Shown: one piece after another, positions 1 to 5,693 of the stretch
Numbering within the stretch: the stretch's first letter is position 1
How the letters are laid out: the number at the start of each line of letters is the position of its first letter
NCBI GenBank assembly: GCA_039180225.1
Contig: JBCDDQ010000313.1
Location: 1 to 5,693 of the forward strand
Direction of reading: 5' to 3'
Source of the DNA: JAAEUE01 sp039180225
GTDB taxonomy: Bacteria > Pseudomonadota > Alphaproteobacteria > Rhizobiales > CAJQND01
DNA length: 5,693 bases
Notes under the pieces: model-generated
What the model saw: the letters and a program-made list of their open reading frames with translations, nothing else
The model's database searches: none
Told to the model about the DNA's origin: nothing
Translations under genes and position numbers: made by a program

Positions 1-1818
1 ATGCTCTTGAGTGCGTTGCTGATCTGGAGCCTTTTCGTCGGCTTGACAGGCGTTGCCGGATGGCAAGACATGCTGACCCATGGTCCGACGGATCCTGATT
101 CAGTGATGCGCCTTGCGCAGATCAAAGATCTCCTTGCCGGCCAGAGCTTCTTTGATGCGACGCAATACAGAATGAATGCGCCCTTCGGCTTAGAAATGCA
201 CTGGTCCAGGCTGATAGACGTTCCTATCGCCGCTTTGGTCTTGTTGGGGAACGCCTTACTTGGCGCGGAATATGGAGTGCCGTTTGCGCTTACGGTATGG
301 CCTACGATCGTGCTTCTCGCGGTGCTCTTGACACTTGCTATTCTTGCTCGGGAGGTTGGCGGGACACGTGCCGTATTGCCATGCATGGTTTTCACCCTGG
401 CTTGCCCACGCATTGCCGCTTTCATGCCCGGGCAAATTGATCACCACAACGTTCAGATCCTGCTGTGTCTGGCGGTTGCAACGTGCGTGGTGACCTCCAG
501 GCGTGTTCCTCAGATGGCTGGTGCCGCAGGCGTTATCGTGCCCCTCTCGCTGTCCGTCGGTATGGAGACAGCAGTTTACGCGTTGATCTGTTGTGCATGG
601 TTTCCATGCCTTTGGATCCTCAAAGGTCACGAAGCAGCAGAGCAGATGGCGTCCTTTTCGATTAGCCTTTTTTGCACGACCGGACTTTTGATGGCGGGGC
701 TGCTCATCCCGGTTTCTGGCTTCAGTGCCCAGTGCGACGTACTGTCGTTCGCATATGCGCCGGCGCTCATGGCGGGGGCGCTTGGTCTCTATGTCTTGGC
801 AAAAACAGTTGGACCATCAGGTCGCCGGCCAGTTCGGCTTGCCGCCATCAGCGCACTGGCCGCCATTTGCATCCTGTCCATCGCATCCGTTGCACCGGAT
901 TGCCTCAAGGGCCCCTATGCCTCCCTCGCGACTGACCTGCGCCCAATCTGGTTTGACCATATTCCAGAGACCTGGAACTTGGTCCGCGTATGGCACGAGG
1001 ATGTTCACACAGCACTGGTCCTATACCCGTATTTCGCATCCGCCATTGCATGCGGGGGCTGGGCCGTCTGGACCCTCTCGCGCAGGAGTGCGCGTGAAAT
1101 GGACGGCTTGATATTCGTCCTCGTGATGTTGACGGCAGGTGCGGCCCTTGGGGTGTTTCAAGTGCGAGCATTGACCGGGGCTGCATTTCTCGCGATTCCA
1201 ATATTCGCCGTGTTTGCCGCGTGCGTTCACGAACTCATCACTGTCAAAGCACGTACACCCGGCGTTTTGGCCGTTTGGCTCCTCGCGTGGATGATGGGCA
1301 CCAATGCCCCCTGGTTAGCTGTGGCGCGCCTGGTCGCTGCGGAACCAAGCAGCCATTATGCGAGCAATGGATGCAGGCTGGCCGAAGGACTTGCAACTTT
1401 GAACAATTCTCCGCCAGGAGTTGTAATCAACTCTTTTGTTGTGGGTCCTTGGATTGCCGCTTTCAGCGAGCACGGCGCTGTGTCCGGGCCCTATCATCGC
1501 AATGAGGGAGGCATTTCCTCTGCGCACCGCATTCTTACAGCTGAGCCGGAAGCGGCCCGCAGGCTCATCGCGTCACGCGGCGGACGCTACCTGGCTTGGT
1601 GCAAAGACGACCGCCTATTTGAGGCGAATAGCATAGGTCTGGTTGCAACAATTGAAAGCGGACTTGTCCCCGATTGGCTCGAGCCGCTCGGAATACATAC
1701 GCACGAAGGACTGCGGCTCTACGAGGTTAGGAGGTCGAAAGTTCCAACAGATGCCTATTCGGCCGCAACTGAGAGACCGGTCGGGCAGGACACGCCCGTG
1801 CCCCCTAAGCCGCAATAG
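1..1818 (+). CDS. Polytopic membrane protein, GT-C/STT3-like glycosyltransferase family (putative)
   Basis: This 605-residue protein has about ten or more hydrophobic segments spread through residues 1-440, followed by a soluble C-terminal part of roughly 160 residues. Three stretches match the pattern of bacterial GT-C-fold membrane glycosyltransferase-like proteins. The first is an acidic first-loop motif TDPDSVMRLAQ (30-40), followed by MHWSRLIDVP (66-75). The second is GQIDHHNVQ (144-152). The third is a C-terminal SGPYHRNEGG (495-504). Such proteins are thought to move sugars from lipid-linked donors at the outer face of the inner membrane, but donor and acceptor cannot be read from the sequence. 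The window opens exactly on this ATG, so the true start may lie upstream; the first residues already form a membrane segment, so little is likely missing. The last 64 bp overlap the 3' end of msrA on the other strand, and the final 25 or so residues look like a variable, proline-rich tail. The family assignment is moderately sure; the function is not established. Confidence 0.8.
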   Translation: MLLSALLIWSLFVGLTGVAGWQDMLTHGPTDPDSVMRLAQIKDLLAGQSFFDATQYRMNAPFGLEMHWSRLIDVPIAALVLLGNALLGAEYGVPFALTVWPTIVLLAVLLTLAILAREVGGTRAVLPCMVFTLACPRIAAFMPGQIDHHNVQILLCLAVATCVVTSRRVPQMAGAAGVIVPLSLSVGMETAVYALICCAWFPCLWILKGHEAAEQMASFSISLFCTTGLLMAGLLIPVSGFSAQCDVLSFAYAPALMAGALGLYVLAKTVGPSGRRPVRLAAISALAAICILSIASVAPDCLKGPYASLATDLRPIWFDHIPETWNLVRVWHEDVHTALVLYPYFASAIACGGWAVWTLSRRSAREMDGLIFVLVMLTAGAALGVFQVRALTGAAFLAIPIFAVFAACVHELITVKARTPGVLAVWLLAWMMGTNAPWLAVARLVAAEPSSHYASNGCRLAEGLATLNNSPPGVVINSFVVGPWIAAFSEHGAVSGPYHRNEGGISSAHRILTAEPEAARRLIASRGGRYLAWCKDDRLFEANSIGLVATIESGLVPDWLEPLGIHTHEGLRLYEVRRSKVPTDAYSAATERPVGQDTPVPPKPQ

Positions 1819-2414
1819 CCCATCGGATTTTTAGCTAGGTATTGCTGATGGTAGTCTTCTGCAAAGTAAAACTCCGGTGCGCTGAGCACTTCTGTGGTGA
1901 TTTCGCCCAAACCACGGCCGTTCAGAGCCTCCTGATAAGCGGCGCGTGACCGTTCTGCCAACGCCTTGTCGTCATCGCTACAGGTGTAGATTCCAGAGCG
2001 ATATTGGGTGCCCACATCATTACCCTGGCGCATACCCTGGGTGGGGTCATGGCTCTCCCAGAACACCTTCAGCAGGGTCTCAAGTTGCACATTGGCCGGA
2101 TCATATACCACCAGCACAACCTCATTATGCCCTGTGCGGCCTGAACACACCTCTTCATAGGTGGCGTTGGGCGTCATCCCTGCAGCATAACCCACGGCCG
2201 TGACCCAAACGCCATCAACCTCCCAAAACTTGCGCTCCGCTCCCCAAAAACAACCAAGACCAAACATGATTTGGCGGGACCCTTCCGGATATGGCCCTTT
2301 CAAGGGATTCCTGTTCACGTGGTGGTGGCTAGCGGTCGGTATCGCATCGGCCCGGCCGGACAACGCTTCATCACGCGAGGGCATGCGGACTTTTTTGGGG
2401 TTGAAGAGAAACAT
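1755..2414 (-). CDS. msrA: Peptide-methionine (S)-S-oxide reductase MsrA
   Basis: This cytoplasmic repair enzyme reduces the S epimer of methionine sulfoxide in proteins and free methionine, recycled by thioredoxin. The 219-residue protein carries the family signature GCFWG (54-58) with catalytic Cys55. It also has GHNEVV with the general-acid Glu98, GNDVGTQYRSGIY (131-143) with the conserved Asp and Tyr residues, and the C-terminal GYCGLGGTGVSCP, whose Cys201 and Cys210 fit the two recycling cysteines of the three-cysteine class. An N-terminal extension of about 45 residues (including PSRDEALSGRADAIP) precedes the core and is common in alphaproteobacterial and enterobacterial MsrA. The start is chosen because GGAGG lies 9 nt upstream of this ATG. 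The in-frame Met11 lacks that support. The gene converges on the membrane-protein gene and overlaps its 3' end by 64 bp. No MsrB is in view. Confidence 0.96.
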   Translation of the reverse strand: MFLFNPKKVRMPSRDEALSGRADAIPTASHHHVNRNPLKGPYPEGSRQIMFGLGCFWGAERKFWEVDGVWVTAVGYAAGMTPNATYEEVCSGRTGHNEVVLVVYDPANVQLETLLKVFWESHDPTQGMRQGNDVGTQYRSGIYTCSDDDKALAERSRAAYQEALNGRGLGEITTEVLSAPEFYFAEDYHQQYLAKNPMGYCGLGGTGVSCPTGLSVAAE

Positions 2415-2423
2415 TGGCTAAAA

Positions 2424-2428
2424 CCTCC
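2424..2428 (-). promoter_or_regulatory. Shine-Dalgarno site of msrA
   Basis: On the minus strand GGAGG stands 9 nt before the msrA ATG at 2414. This is the strongest ribosome-binding site in the window and decides the start codon in favour of the longer protein over the internal Met11. Confidence 0.8.
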
Positions 2429-2456
2429 ATGCTTCCGGGTGTCATTAGGCTCAGAA

Positions 2457-2485
2457 TATTTAGGCATGTTACCACATTTAAACAA
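2457..2485 (-). promoter_or_regulatory. Candidate sigma70-type promoter of msrA
   Basis: On the minus strand TTGTTT (2480-2485) and TAAATA (2457-2462) are separated by exactly 17 bp. They lie about 43 bp upstream of the msrA start, in an A/T-richer stretch. The -35 matches TTGACA at four of six positions and the -10 resembles TATAAT. This is a prediction from spacing and consensus only. I see no obvious oxidative-stress operator around it. Confidence 0.45.
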
Positions 2486-2522
2486 GCATAGCGGCCAATC
2501 AGCTTTTTGTGTTCGCATATGC

Positions 2523-2550
2523 TTGCACACAGCGCTTCTATGAGTATATT
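2523..2550 (+). promoter_or_regulatory. Candidate promoter of the tRNA-Ser gene
   Basis: TTGCAC (2523-2528) and TATATT (2545-2550) are separated by 16 bp. They would start transcription near 2557, about 8 nt before the mature tRNA 5' end, which is typical for a monocistronic tRNA gene. It is back-to-back with the msrA promoter, with about 38 bp between the two -35 elements. Prediction from consensus and position. Confidence 0.5.
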
Positions 2551-2564
2551 CCCCCATTCGCAAA

Positions 2565-2654
2565 GGAGAGGTGGCCGAGTGGTCGAAGGCGCACGCCTGG
2601 AACGCGTGTAGGCGGGAAACCGTCTCGAGGGTTCGAATCCCTCTCTCTCCGCCA
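2565..2654 (+). tRNA. tRNA-Ser (anticodon GGA)
   Basis: A complete class II tRNA folds by eye. The acceptor stem GGAGAGG (2565-2571) pairs with TCTCTCC (2644-2650), closing with a G-U pair. The D arm has GCC/GGC around a GAGTGGTCGAA loop. The anticodon stem CACGC/GCGTG (2592-2596 with 2604-2608) encloses CTGGAAC, giving anticodon GGA at 2599-2601, which reads UCC and UCU. A long variable arm (GGCGG, GAAA loop, CCGTC) is the serine hallmark. The T arm GAGGG/CCCTC encloses TTCGAAT. The discriminator is G2651, as expected for serine, and CCA is encoded at 2652-2654. There is no intron and no mismatch in the stems. No clear Rho-independent terminator follows. Confidence 0.97.
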
Positions 2655-2762
2655 ATCACCCCCTGGACATGTGATTCCCCGCAATCCGATACGGCAAAAG
2701 AGTTCCCATCACCCTGGCGAACCGCTAAAAGTCAGAGAACATGCTAATTATCGCGTATGCAG

Positions 2763-2797
2763 ACTGATCAGTGAGCTGCGCTGCATCTGACGTCAGA
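2763..2797 (+). promoter_or_regulatory. Paired palindromes upstream of the ABC ATPase gene (possible operator)
   Basis: The spacer between the tRNA and the ATPase gene carries two perfect palindromes: ACTGATCAGT (2763-2772) and TCTGACGTCAGA (2786-2797). Both are built from CTGA/TCAG half-sites and their centres lie 24 bp apart. The second ends 16 bp before the ATG. The octamer GTCAGAGA occurs at 2731-2738 and again at 2792-2799. A weak AT-rich -10-like TAATTA is at 2745-2750 without a convincing -35 partner. If transcription starts there, the palindromes would lie in the 5' leader. Binding by a regulator is inference. The rest of the 159-bp spacer shows nothing else I can support. Confidence 0.3.
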
Positions 2798-2813
2798 GAC
2801 CGAGCTTCCGCTT

Positions 2814-3830
2814 ATGAGTTTGAAGGTTGAGAACCTCACAAAGACTTTCGACGGCATATCGGCGATCAGTGAGGTGTCCTTGACCGTTCCCGAGAACGCG
2901 TTTTGCTGCGTGGTTGGTCCGTCCGGATGCGGGAAGAGCACGCTTTTGCGTCTGATCGCCGGTCTGGAAACGCCGGACCAAGGGAGCATCACACTTAATG
3001 GAACGCCCGTGGTTGGGCCAGGCCTGTTTGTTCCGCCTGAGCAGCGGCAGATTGGTGTTGTGTTTCAGTCCTATGCGTTATGGCCCCATCTCACGGTCGA
3101 GAAAAACGTGGCCTTCCCTTACGAGGCGCAAGGGGTTGGCGCGGCTGAGGCCAAACGGCGCGCAGCACCGCACCTGCAAACCGTTTCGTTGGAAAGCTAT
3201 GCCGACCGACGTCCCGAGTCACTTTCGGGCGGACAACGTCAGCGTGTTGCTTTGGCGCGCTGCCTCGCCAGCGATGCTCAAACGATCTTGATGGATGAAC
3301 CCCTGGCCAATCTAGATCCGCACTTGAGGGCCACCATGGAAAGTGAACTGCGGACCTTTCACGAGCAATCGAATGTGACCACGCTCTACATAACTCACGA
3401 CCAGCGCGAAGCCATGGCGCTTGCAGACATTATGGCGGTGCTAGACGCGGGCCGCATTCTCCAAGTCGGAACGCCGGAAGAAGTCTACGAACACCCCCAG
3501 TCGGAAACGGTCGCCAGATTTATCGGCCGAGGCACCGTGCTTTCAGCCGATGTGACAGCTCGACAGGCGACCATAGGTGGACGGCGCGTATCCCTGGACG
3601 GGTCCGGCGAGGGGTCTCGACAGATTTTTGTGCGGCCGAAAAACATCATCGTCTCAGAGGAAGGTTGGCCTGCGGAGATATCATCGGTTCACTATCGTGG
3701 CGGTCTGTGGGAAGCCACCGCCCTTAGCTCAGAGGTCGACGGCCCCATCATGCTGGATCTGCATCAGCCGGTGCGCAGCGGAGACACGTTGCAGCTGTCA
3801 TTCACCGGGGGATGGATCTTGCCGAGCTAG
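2814..3830 (+). CDS. ABC transporter ATP-binding protein, FbpC/PotA-like importer ATPase
   Basis: This cytoplasmic ATPase of 338 residues would energise the permease encoded convergently next to it. Every nucleotide-binding element is intact: Walker A GPSGCGKST (35-43), Q-loop Gln85 in VVFQSYALWPH, signature LSGGQRQR (137-144), Walker B ILMDEP (158-163), D-loop LANLD (164-168) and H-loop His195 in YITHDQ. A C-terminal TOBE-like domain (about 240-338, with FVRPKNIIV) and the QVGTPEEVYEHP linker place it in the Fe(III)/spermidine/thiamine/phosphonate importer group. The substrate cannot be told from this subunit. The start is the only ATG, GTG or TTG between the in-frame TGA at 2772 and the conserved N-terminus. 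Its ribosome-binding site is poor. Its stop TAG lies in CTAG, which also holds the permease stop. Placing this gene opposite to the permease is unusual for the family. It is confidently an importer ATPase; fbpC would be a guess. Confidence 0.95.
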   Translation: MSLKVENLTKTFDGISAISEVSLTVPENAFCCVVGPSGCGKSTLLRLIAGLETPDQGSITLNGTPVVGPGLFVPPEQRQIGVVFQSYALWPHLTVEKNVAFPYEAQGVGAAEAKRRAAPHLQTVSLESYADRRPESLSGGQRQRVALARCLASDAQTILMDEPLANLDPHLRATMESELRTFHEQSNVTTLYITHDQREAMALADIMAVLDAGRILQVGTPEEVYEHPQSETVARFIGRGTVLSADVTARQATIGGRRVSLDGSGEGSRQIFVRPKNIIVSEEGWPAEISSVHYRGGLWEATALSSEVDGPIMLDLHQPVRSGDTLQLSFTGGWILPS

Positions 3831-5518
3831 AGACGCCATGGAATCACGCCTGGCGGTGTGTGACGGCCCACTCGATCAAGTACGATCATGAGAAGCACCG
3901 TGGCCACCACGGTCACGGCCGCCATAGCGGCCGCCAATGTGGTGTAGCCCCCATCTTCATAGTTGAAGATTGTGGTTCCAATGGTCTCGGTTCCGCTGGA
4001 CCAAAGAAGCGCTGAAACCGTAACTTCGTTATAAGCGGTCAGGAAAACCAAAATTGCACCCGATGCTGCAGCGGGTGCGATAAGCGGAACGGTTATGCGA
4101 AGCAAGCGCTGCAAGAACCCTGCACCAGCGACCCGGGCTGCCTCGTCGAGAGCTGGATCAAGCTGAAGGTAGGCAGCAGATACGGGTTTGAGCGCGATTG
4201 AGAAAAAGGCGCACAGATAAGCCAGGAGAATGATCGTGAGCGTGTTGTAGATCGAGACGCCCACGATGGGCAGCGGATTGATGAACGCCAGAATGAACGC
4301 CACGGAAATCACTAGCCCAGGGATCGCATAAGTCATTTCTCCGAGTACCGTCATGCCGAAGCCCAAACGCCGCATGAAGCGGTGCGCAGAGACGAGATAG
4401 CGCGCCACAAGAAGGGCGAACAGCGCGATGAGTGCCGCTGCTACCGTTGCAATTAGCGTTGAGTTCATGAACGCACGTATGGTGACTGCTTGGCGGAACA
4501 AGATTTCGTGGAAGTTCTGCAGTGTGATGGTTTCGCTTGTCAGCGGAACCCCGTAGGTGGGCACAAGGGCGGTCGCGAAGAGTGCCGTAACGGGCAGCAC
4601 AAGCGTTGCAAGTATGACAAAGGCAAGACCCACTTCCACCGGGAGCCGCGCGCGTCCTAACGCGATGTCGAGAGGTGGCTGCGGCGGGCCGATTAACGCA
4701 TTGCGGCGCTGTGAGGAAAGCCATAGCTGAAACATCACCGTCAAAATAGCGATGCAGGCCACAAGGCTTGCAATAACAGCCATATCGGTCAGGACCGAAG
4801 GACCAAAGCTTGCCAACCGGCGCCAGATCAGCACCGGTAGGGTGGTATACCGCGCCGGAATGCCCAACAGAGCAGGAATGCCAAAATTCCCCAGGGCTGA
4901 GACGAAGGCCAGGGCAAACCCCGCAATCAGGGTTGGCGCCAGAAGCGGCAATATAATCTTGAACATCAGTTGGCGCGGCCGGGCGCCAAACACGCGGGCG
5001 GAATCAGACAGTTCTCGCGGCATACTGCGTAACGCTGCGAGAACAACAAGAAACACCAAGGGAGCATGCTGGATTCCCAAGAGAAAAATGACACCTGCGC
5101 GCGAATAGAGGGGGTGAGTTGTGCCAATTTCTGGCTGAAGACCAATGGATTGCAGCAGCGGCGAAGAGGGCCCCAAGGCTTGGATCCATGCGATTGCCGT
5201 CACATGTGGTGGGATCATCATCGGGATCAGAAGCAGAAAGGTGTAGACCCCCTTAATGCGGGCGTCGGTGAGGCCCAAGATCAGCGCCGCTGTGGTGCCG
5301 GCAACGAGCGCCAAGGCTGCGGAGAGAACGGAGCTCTCCAGAGAGTTCCAGAACGCGCGCATAACCGAGCGGCTAGCCAGAGCCTCGGTAAACGGGCCGA
5401 GCCCGTCCGCAAACGCCACCTTTGTTAGAAGCGCCAATGGGAAGAAGAACAGCCCCAGGCACACAAGACAAAGGGTGAGGAGGGTTAATCCCTCCGCACC
5501 GACTCTCAAGCGGAGCAT
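3827..5518 (-). CDS. ABC transporter permease, fused two-domain FbpB-like protein
   Basis: This inner-membrane protein of 563 residues contains two binding-protein-dependent transport permease units in tandem, so one chain supplies what is otherwise a heterodimer. The N-terminal segment is hydrophobic (about 11-31). Unit one ends its core with an EAA loop at about 169-191 (SARVFGARPRQLMFKIILP). Unit two has the better-conserved loop at about 459-478 (EAARVAGAGFLQRLLRITVP). These loops dock on the ATPase Q-loop region. Around a dozen hydrophobic segments are visible, with a polar linker near 268-292. Length and architecture match FbpB/SfuB Fe(III) importers and related thiamine or phosphonate permeases. 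The start ATG overlaps the stop of the upstream gene as TGATG, which supports both the start and translational coupling. The first 72 bases or so are copied in reverse in the terminal inverted repeat, but the gene itself is intact. Substrate unknown. Confidence 0.93.
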   Translation of the reverse strand: MLRLRVGAEGLTLLTLCLVCLGLFFFPLALLTKVAFADGLGPFTEALASRSVMRAFWNSLESSVLSAALALVAGTTAALILGLTDARIKGVYTFLLLIPMMIPPHVTAIAWIQALGPSSPLLQSIGLQPEIGTTHPLYSRAGVIFLLGIQHAPLVFLVVLAALRSMPRELSDSARVFGARPRQLMFKIILPLLAPTLIAGFALAFVSALGNFGIPALLGIPARYTTLPVLIWRRLASFGPSVLTDMAVIASLVACIAILTVMFQLWLSSQRRNALIGPPQPPLDIALGRARLPVEVGLAFVILATLVLPVTALFATALVPTYGVPLTSETITLQNFHEILFRQAVTIRAFMNSTLIATVAAALIALFALLVARYLVSAHRFMRRLGFGMTVLGEMTYAIPGLVISVAFILAFINPLPIVGVSIYNTLTIILLAYLCAFFSIALKPVSAAYLQLDPALDEAARVAGAGFLQRLLRITVPLIAPAAASGAILVFLTAYNEVTVSALLWSSGTETIGTTIFNYEDGGYTTLAAAMAAVTVVATVLLMIVLDRVGRHTPPGVIPWRL

Positions 5519-5693
5519 CAGCCGCCAAAGATCTCCAGAAACTGCTCCTTGTTGGCTTTGTCATCAGCCAATGCCTTTACAGGGTCGAACTGGAGCAGTT
5601 TCTGGAGATCTTTGGCGGCTGATGCTCCGCTTGAGAGTCGGTGCGGAGGGATTAACCCTCCTCACCCTTTGTCTTGTGTGCCTGGGGCTGTTC
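5447..5693. repeat. Perfect 102-bp inverted repeat at the window end, probable fold-back artefact
   Basis: Bases 5447-5548 and 5592-5693 are exact reverse complements of each other over all 102 bp, separated by a 43-bp loop (5549-5591). The left arm holds the start of the permease gene and the last bases of the gene before it. The right arm repeats these in the opposite direction and stops precisely at the last base of the window. No mismatch, no flanking target duplication and no transposase accompany it, and the arms have no transposon-end character. A self-primed chimeric template or an assembly fold-back at a contig end explains all of this. A genuine genomic inverted duplication is the less likely alternative. 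Confidence 0.95.
5518..5592 (-). CDS. C-terminal end of a presumed substrate-binding protein (partial)
   Basis: Reading the minus strand toward the permease, an open frame gives FDPVKALADDKANK followed by EQFLEIFGG and a TGA whose last base is the first base of the permease ATG. The one-base overlap and the position directly upstream of an FbpB-like permease are where a periplasmic solute-binding protein is normally encoded. The short charged tail ending in a hydrophobic and glycine-rich stretch fits that family. Only about 24 residues are trustworthy, so family and substrate are inferred from context alone. The frame stays open to 5661 (upstream residues KDLQKLLQ), but a TGA at 5662-5664 interrupts it inside the duplicated arm. 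The 5' part of the real gene is therefore missing from this window. Confidence 0.55.
   Translation of the reverse strand, partial: QFDPVKALADDKANKEQFLEIFGG

Noticed and set aside
2565..2654. tRNA-Ser as the attachment site of an integrated island
   Set aside because: No integrase is present, and no repeat of the tRNA 3' end is visible elsewhere in the window. The genes downstream are ordinary transporter genes.
2315..2659. Minus-strand open frames across the tRNA, reading like GERGIRTLETVSR or AEREGFEPSRRF
   Set aside because: These peptides are the well-known spurious translation of the antisense of tRNA-Ser genes, often mis-annotated as hypothetical proteins.
2655..2813. Rho-independent terminator for the tRNA or a riboswitch ahead of the ATPase gene
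   Set aside because: I found no GC-rich hairpin followed by a T-run, and no fold or motif of a known riboswitch class. Only the short palindromes stand out.
4158..4724. A 188-codon open frame on the minus strand inside the permease gene
   Set aside because: It lies wholly within the permease in another frame, its product is rich in Arg, His and Cys, and it shows no recognisable domain. It is a shadow of a G+C-rich coding gene.
5592..5693. A second divergent copy of the permease start on the + strand, reading a VELEQFLEIFGG-like end and then a new ATG
   Set aside because: It is the exact mirror of the left arm and stops at the window edge. It is treated as a duplicate product of the fold-back, not as another gene.
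5447..5693. Insertion sequence or transposon terminal inverted repeats, or a large transcription terminator hairpin
   Set aside because: The arms lie in coding sequence of the permease and the preceding gene, with no transposase, no target-site duplication and no U-tract. The loop continues the binding-protein reading frame.

Overview
The window looks like a piece of an alphaproteobacterial chromosome, most likely Rhodobacterales-like. This rests on moderately high G+C, the long N-terminal extension on MsrA, and the style of the transporter and membrane-protein sequences. It is inference, since no marker gene is present. The content is ordinary housekeeping and transport. I see no integrase, transposase, CRISPR array, toxin-antitoxin pair or defence gene.

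Left part (1-2414): a polytopic membrane protein resembling GT-C-fold glycosyltransferases runs on the + strand from the first base. It overlaps tail-to-tail by 64 bp with msrA (methionine sulfoxide reductase A) on the - strand. msrA has a good Shine-Dalgarno and a plausible sigma70-type promoter.

Middle (2415-2813): a class II tRNA-Ser(GGA) with encoded CCA lies on the + strand with its own candidate promoter. It is divergent from msrA. A 159-bp spacer follows that carries two short perfect palindromes just before the next gene.

Right part (2814-5693): this is an ABC importer of the Fe(III)/polyamine/thiamine type. The ATPase is on the + strand. The two-domain permease is on the - strand, and only the last codons of the presumed substrate-binding protein remain upstream of it. 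The ATPase and permease converge and share the four bases CTAG as their stop codons, an uncommon layout because these genes normally form one co-directional operon. The binding-protein stop overlaps the permease start (TGATG), so those two are probably translationally coupled.

The last 247 bp form a perfect inverted repeat (102-bp arms, 43-bp loop) that ends exactly at the window edge. It duplicates the permease start and binding-protein end in reverse. This is best explained as a fold-back (self-primed) chimera or assembly artefact at a contig end. Sequence beyond about position 5592-5607 should not be trusted as genomic.
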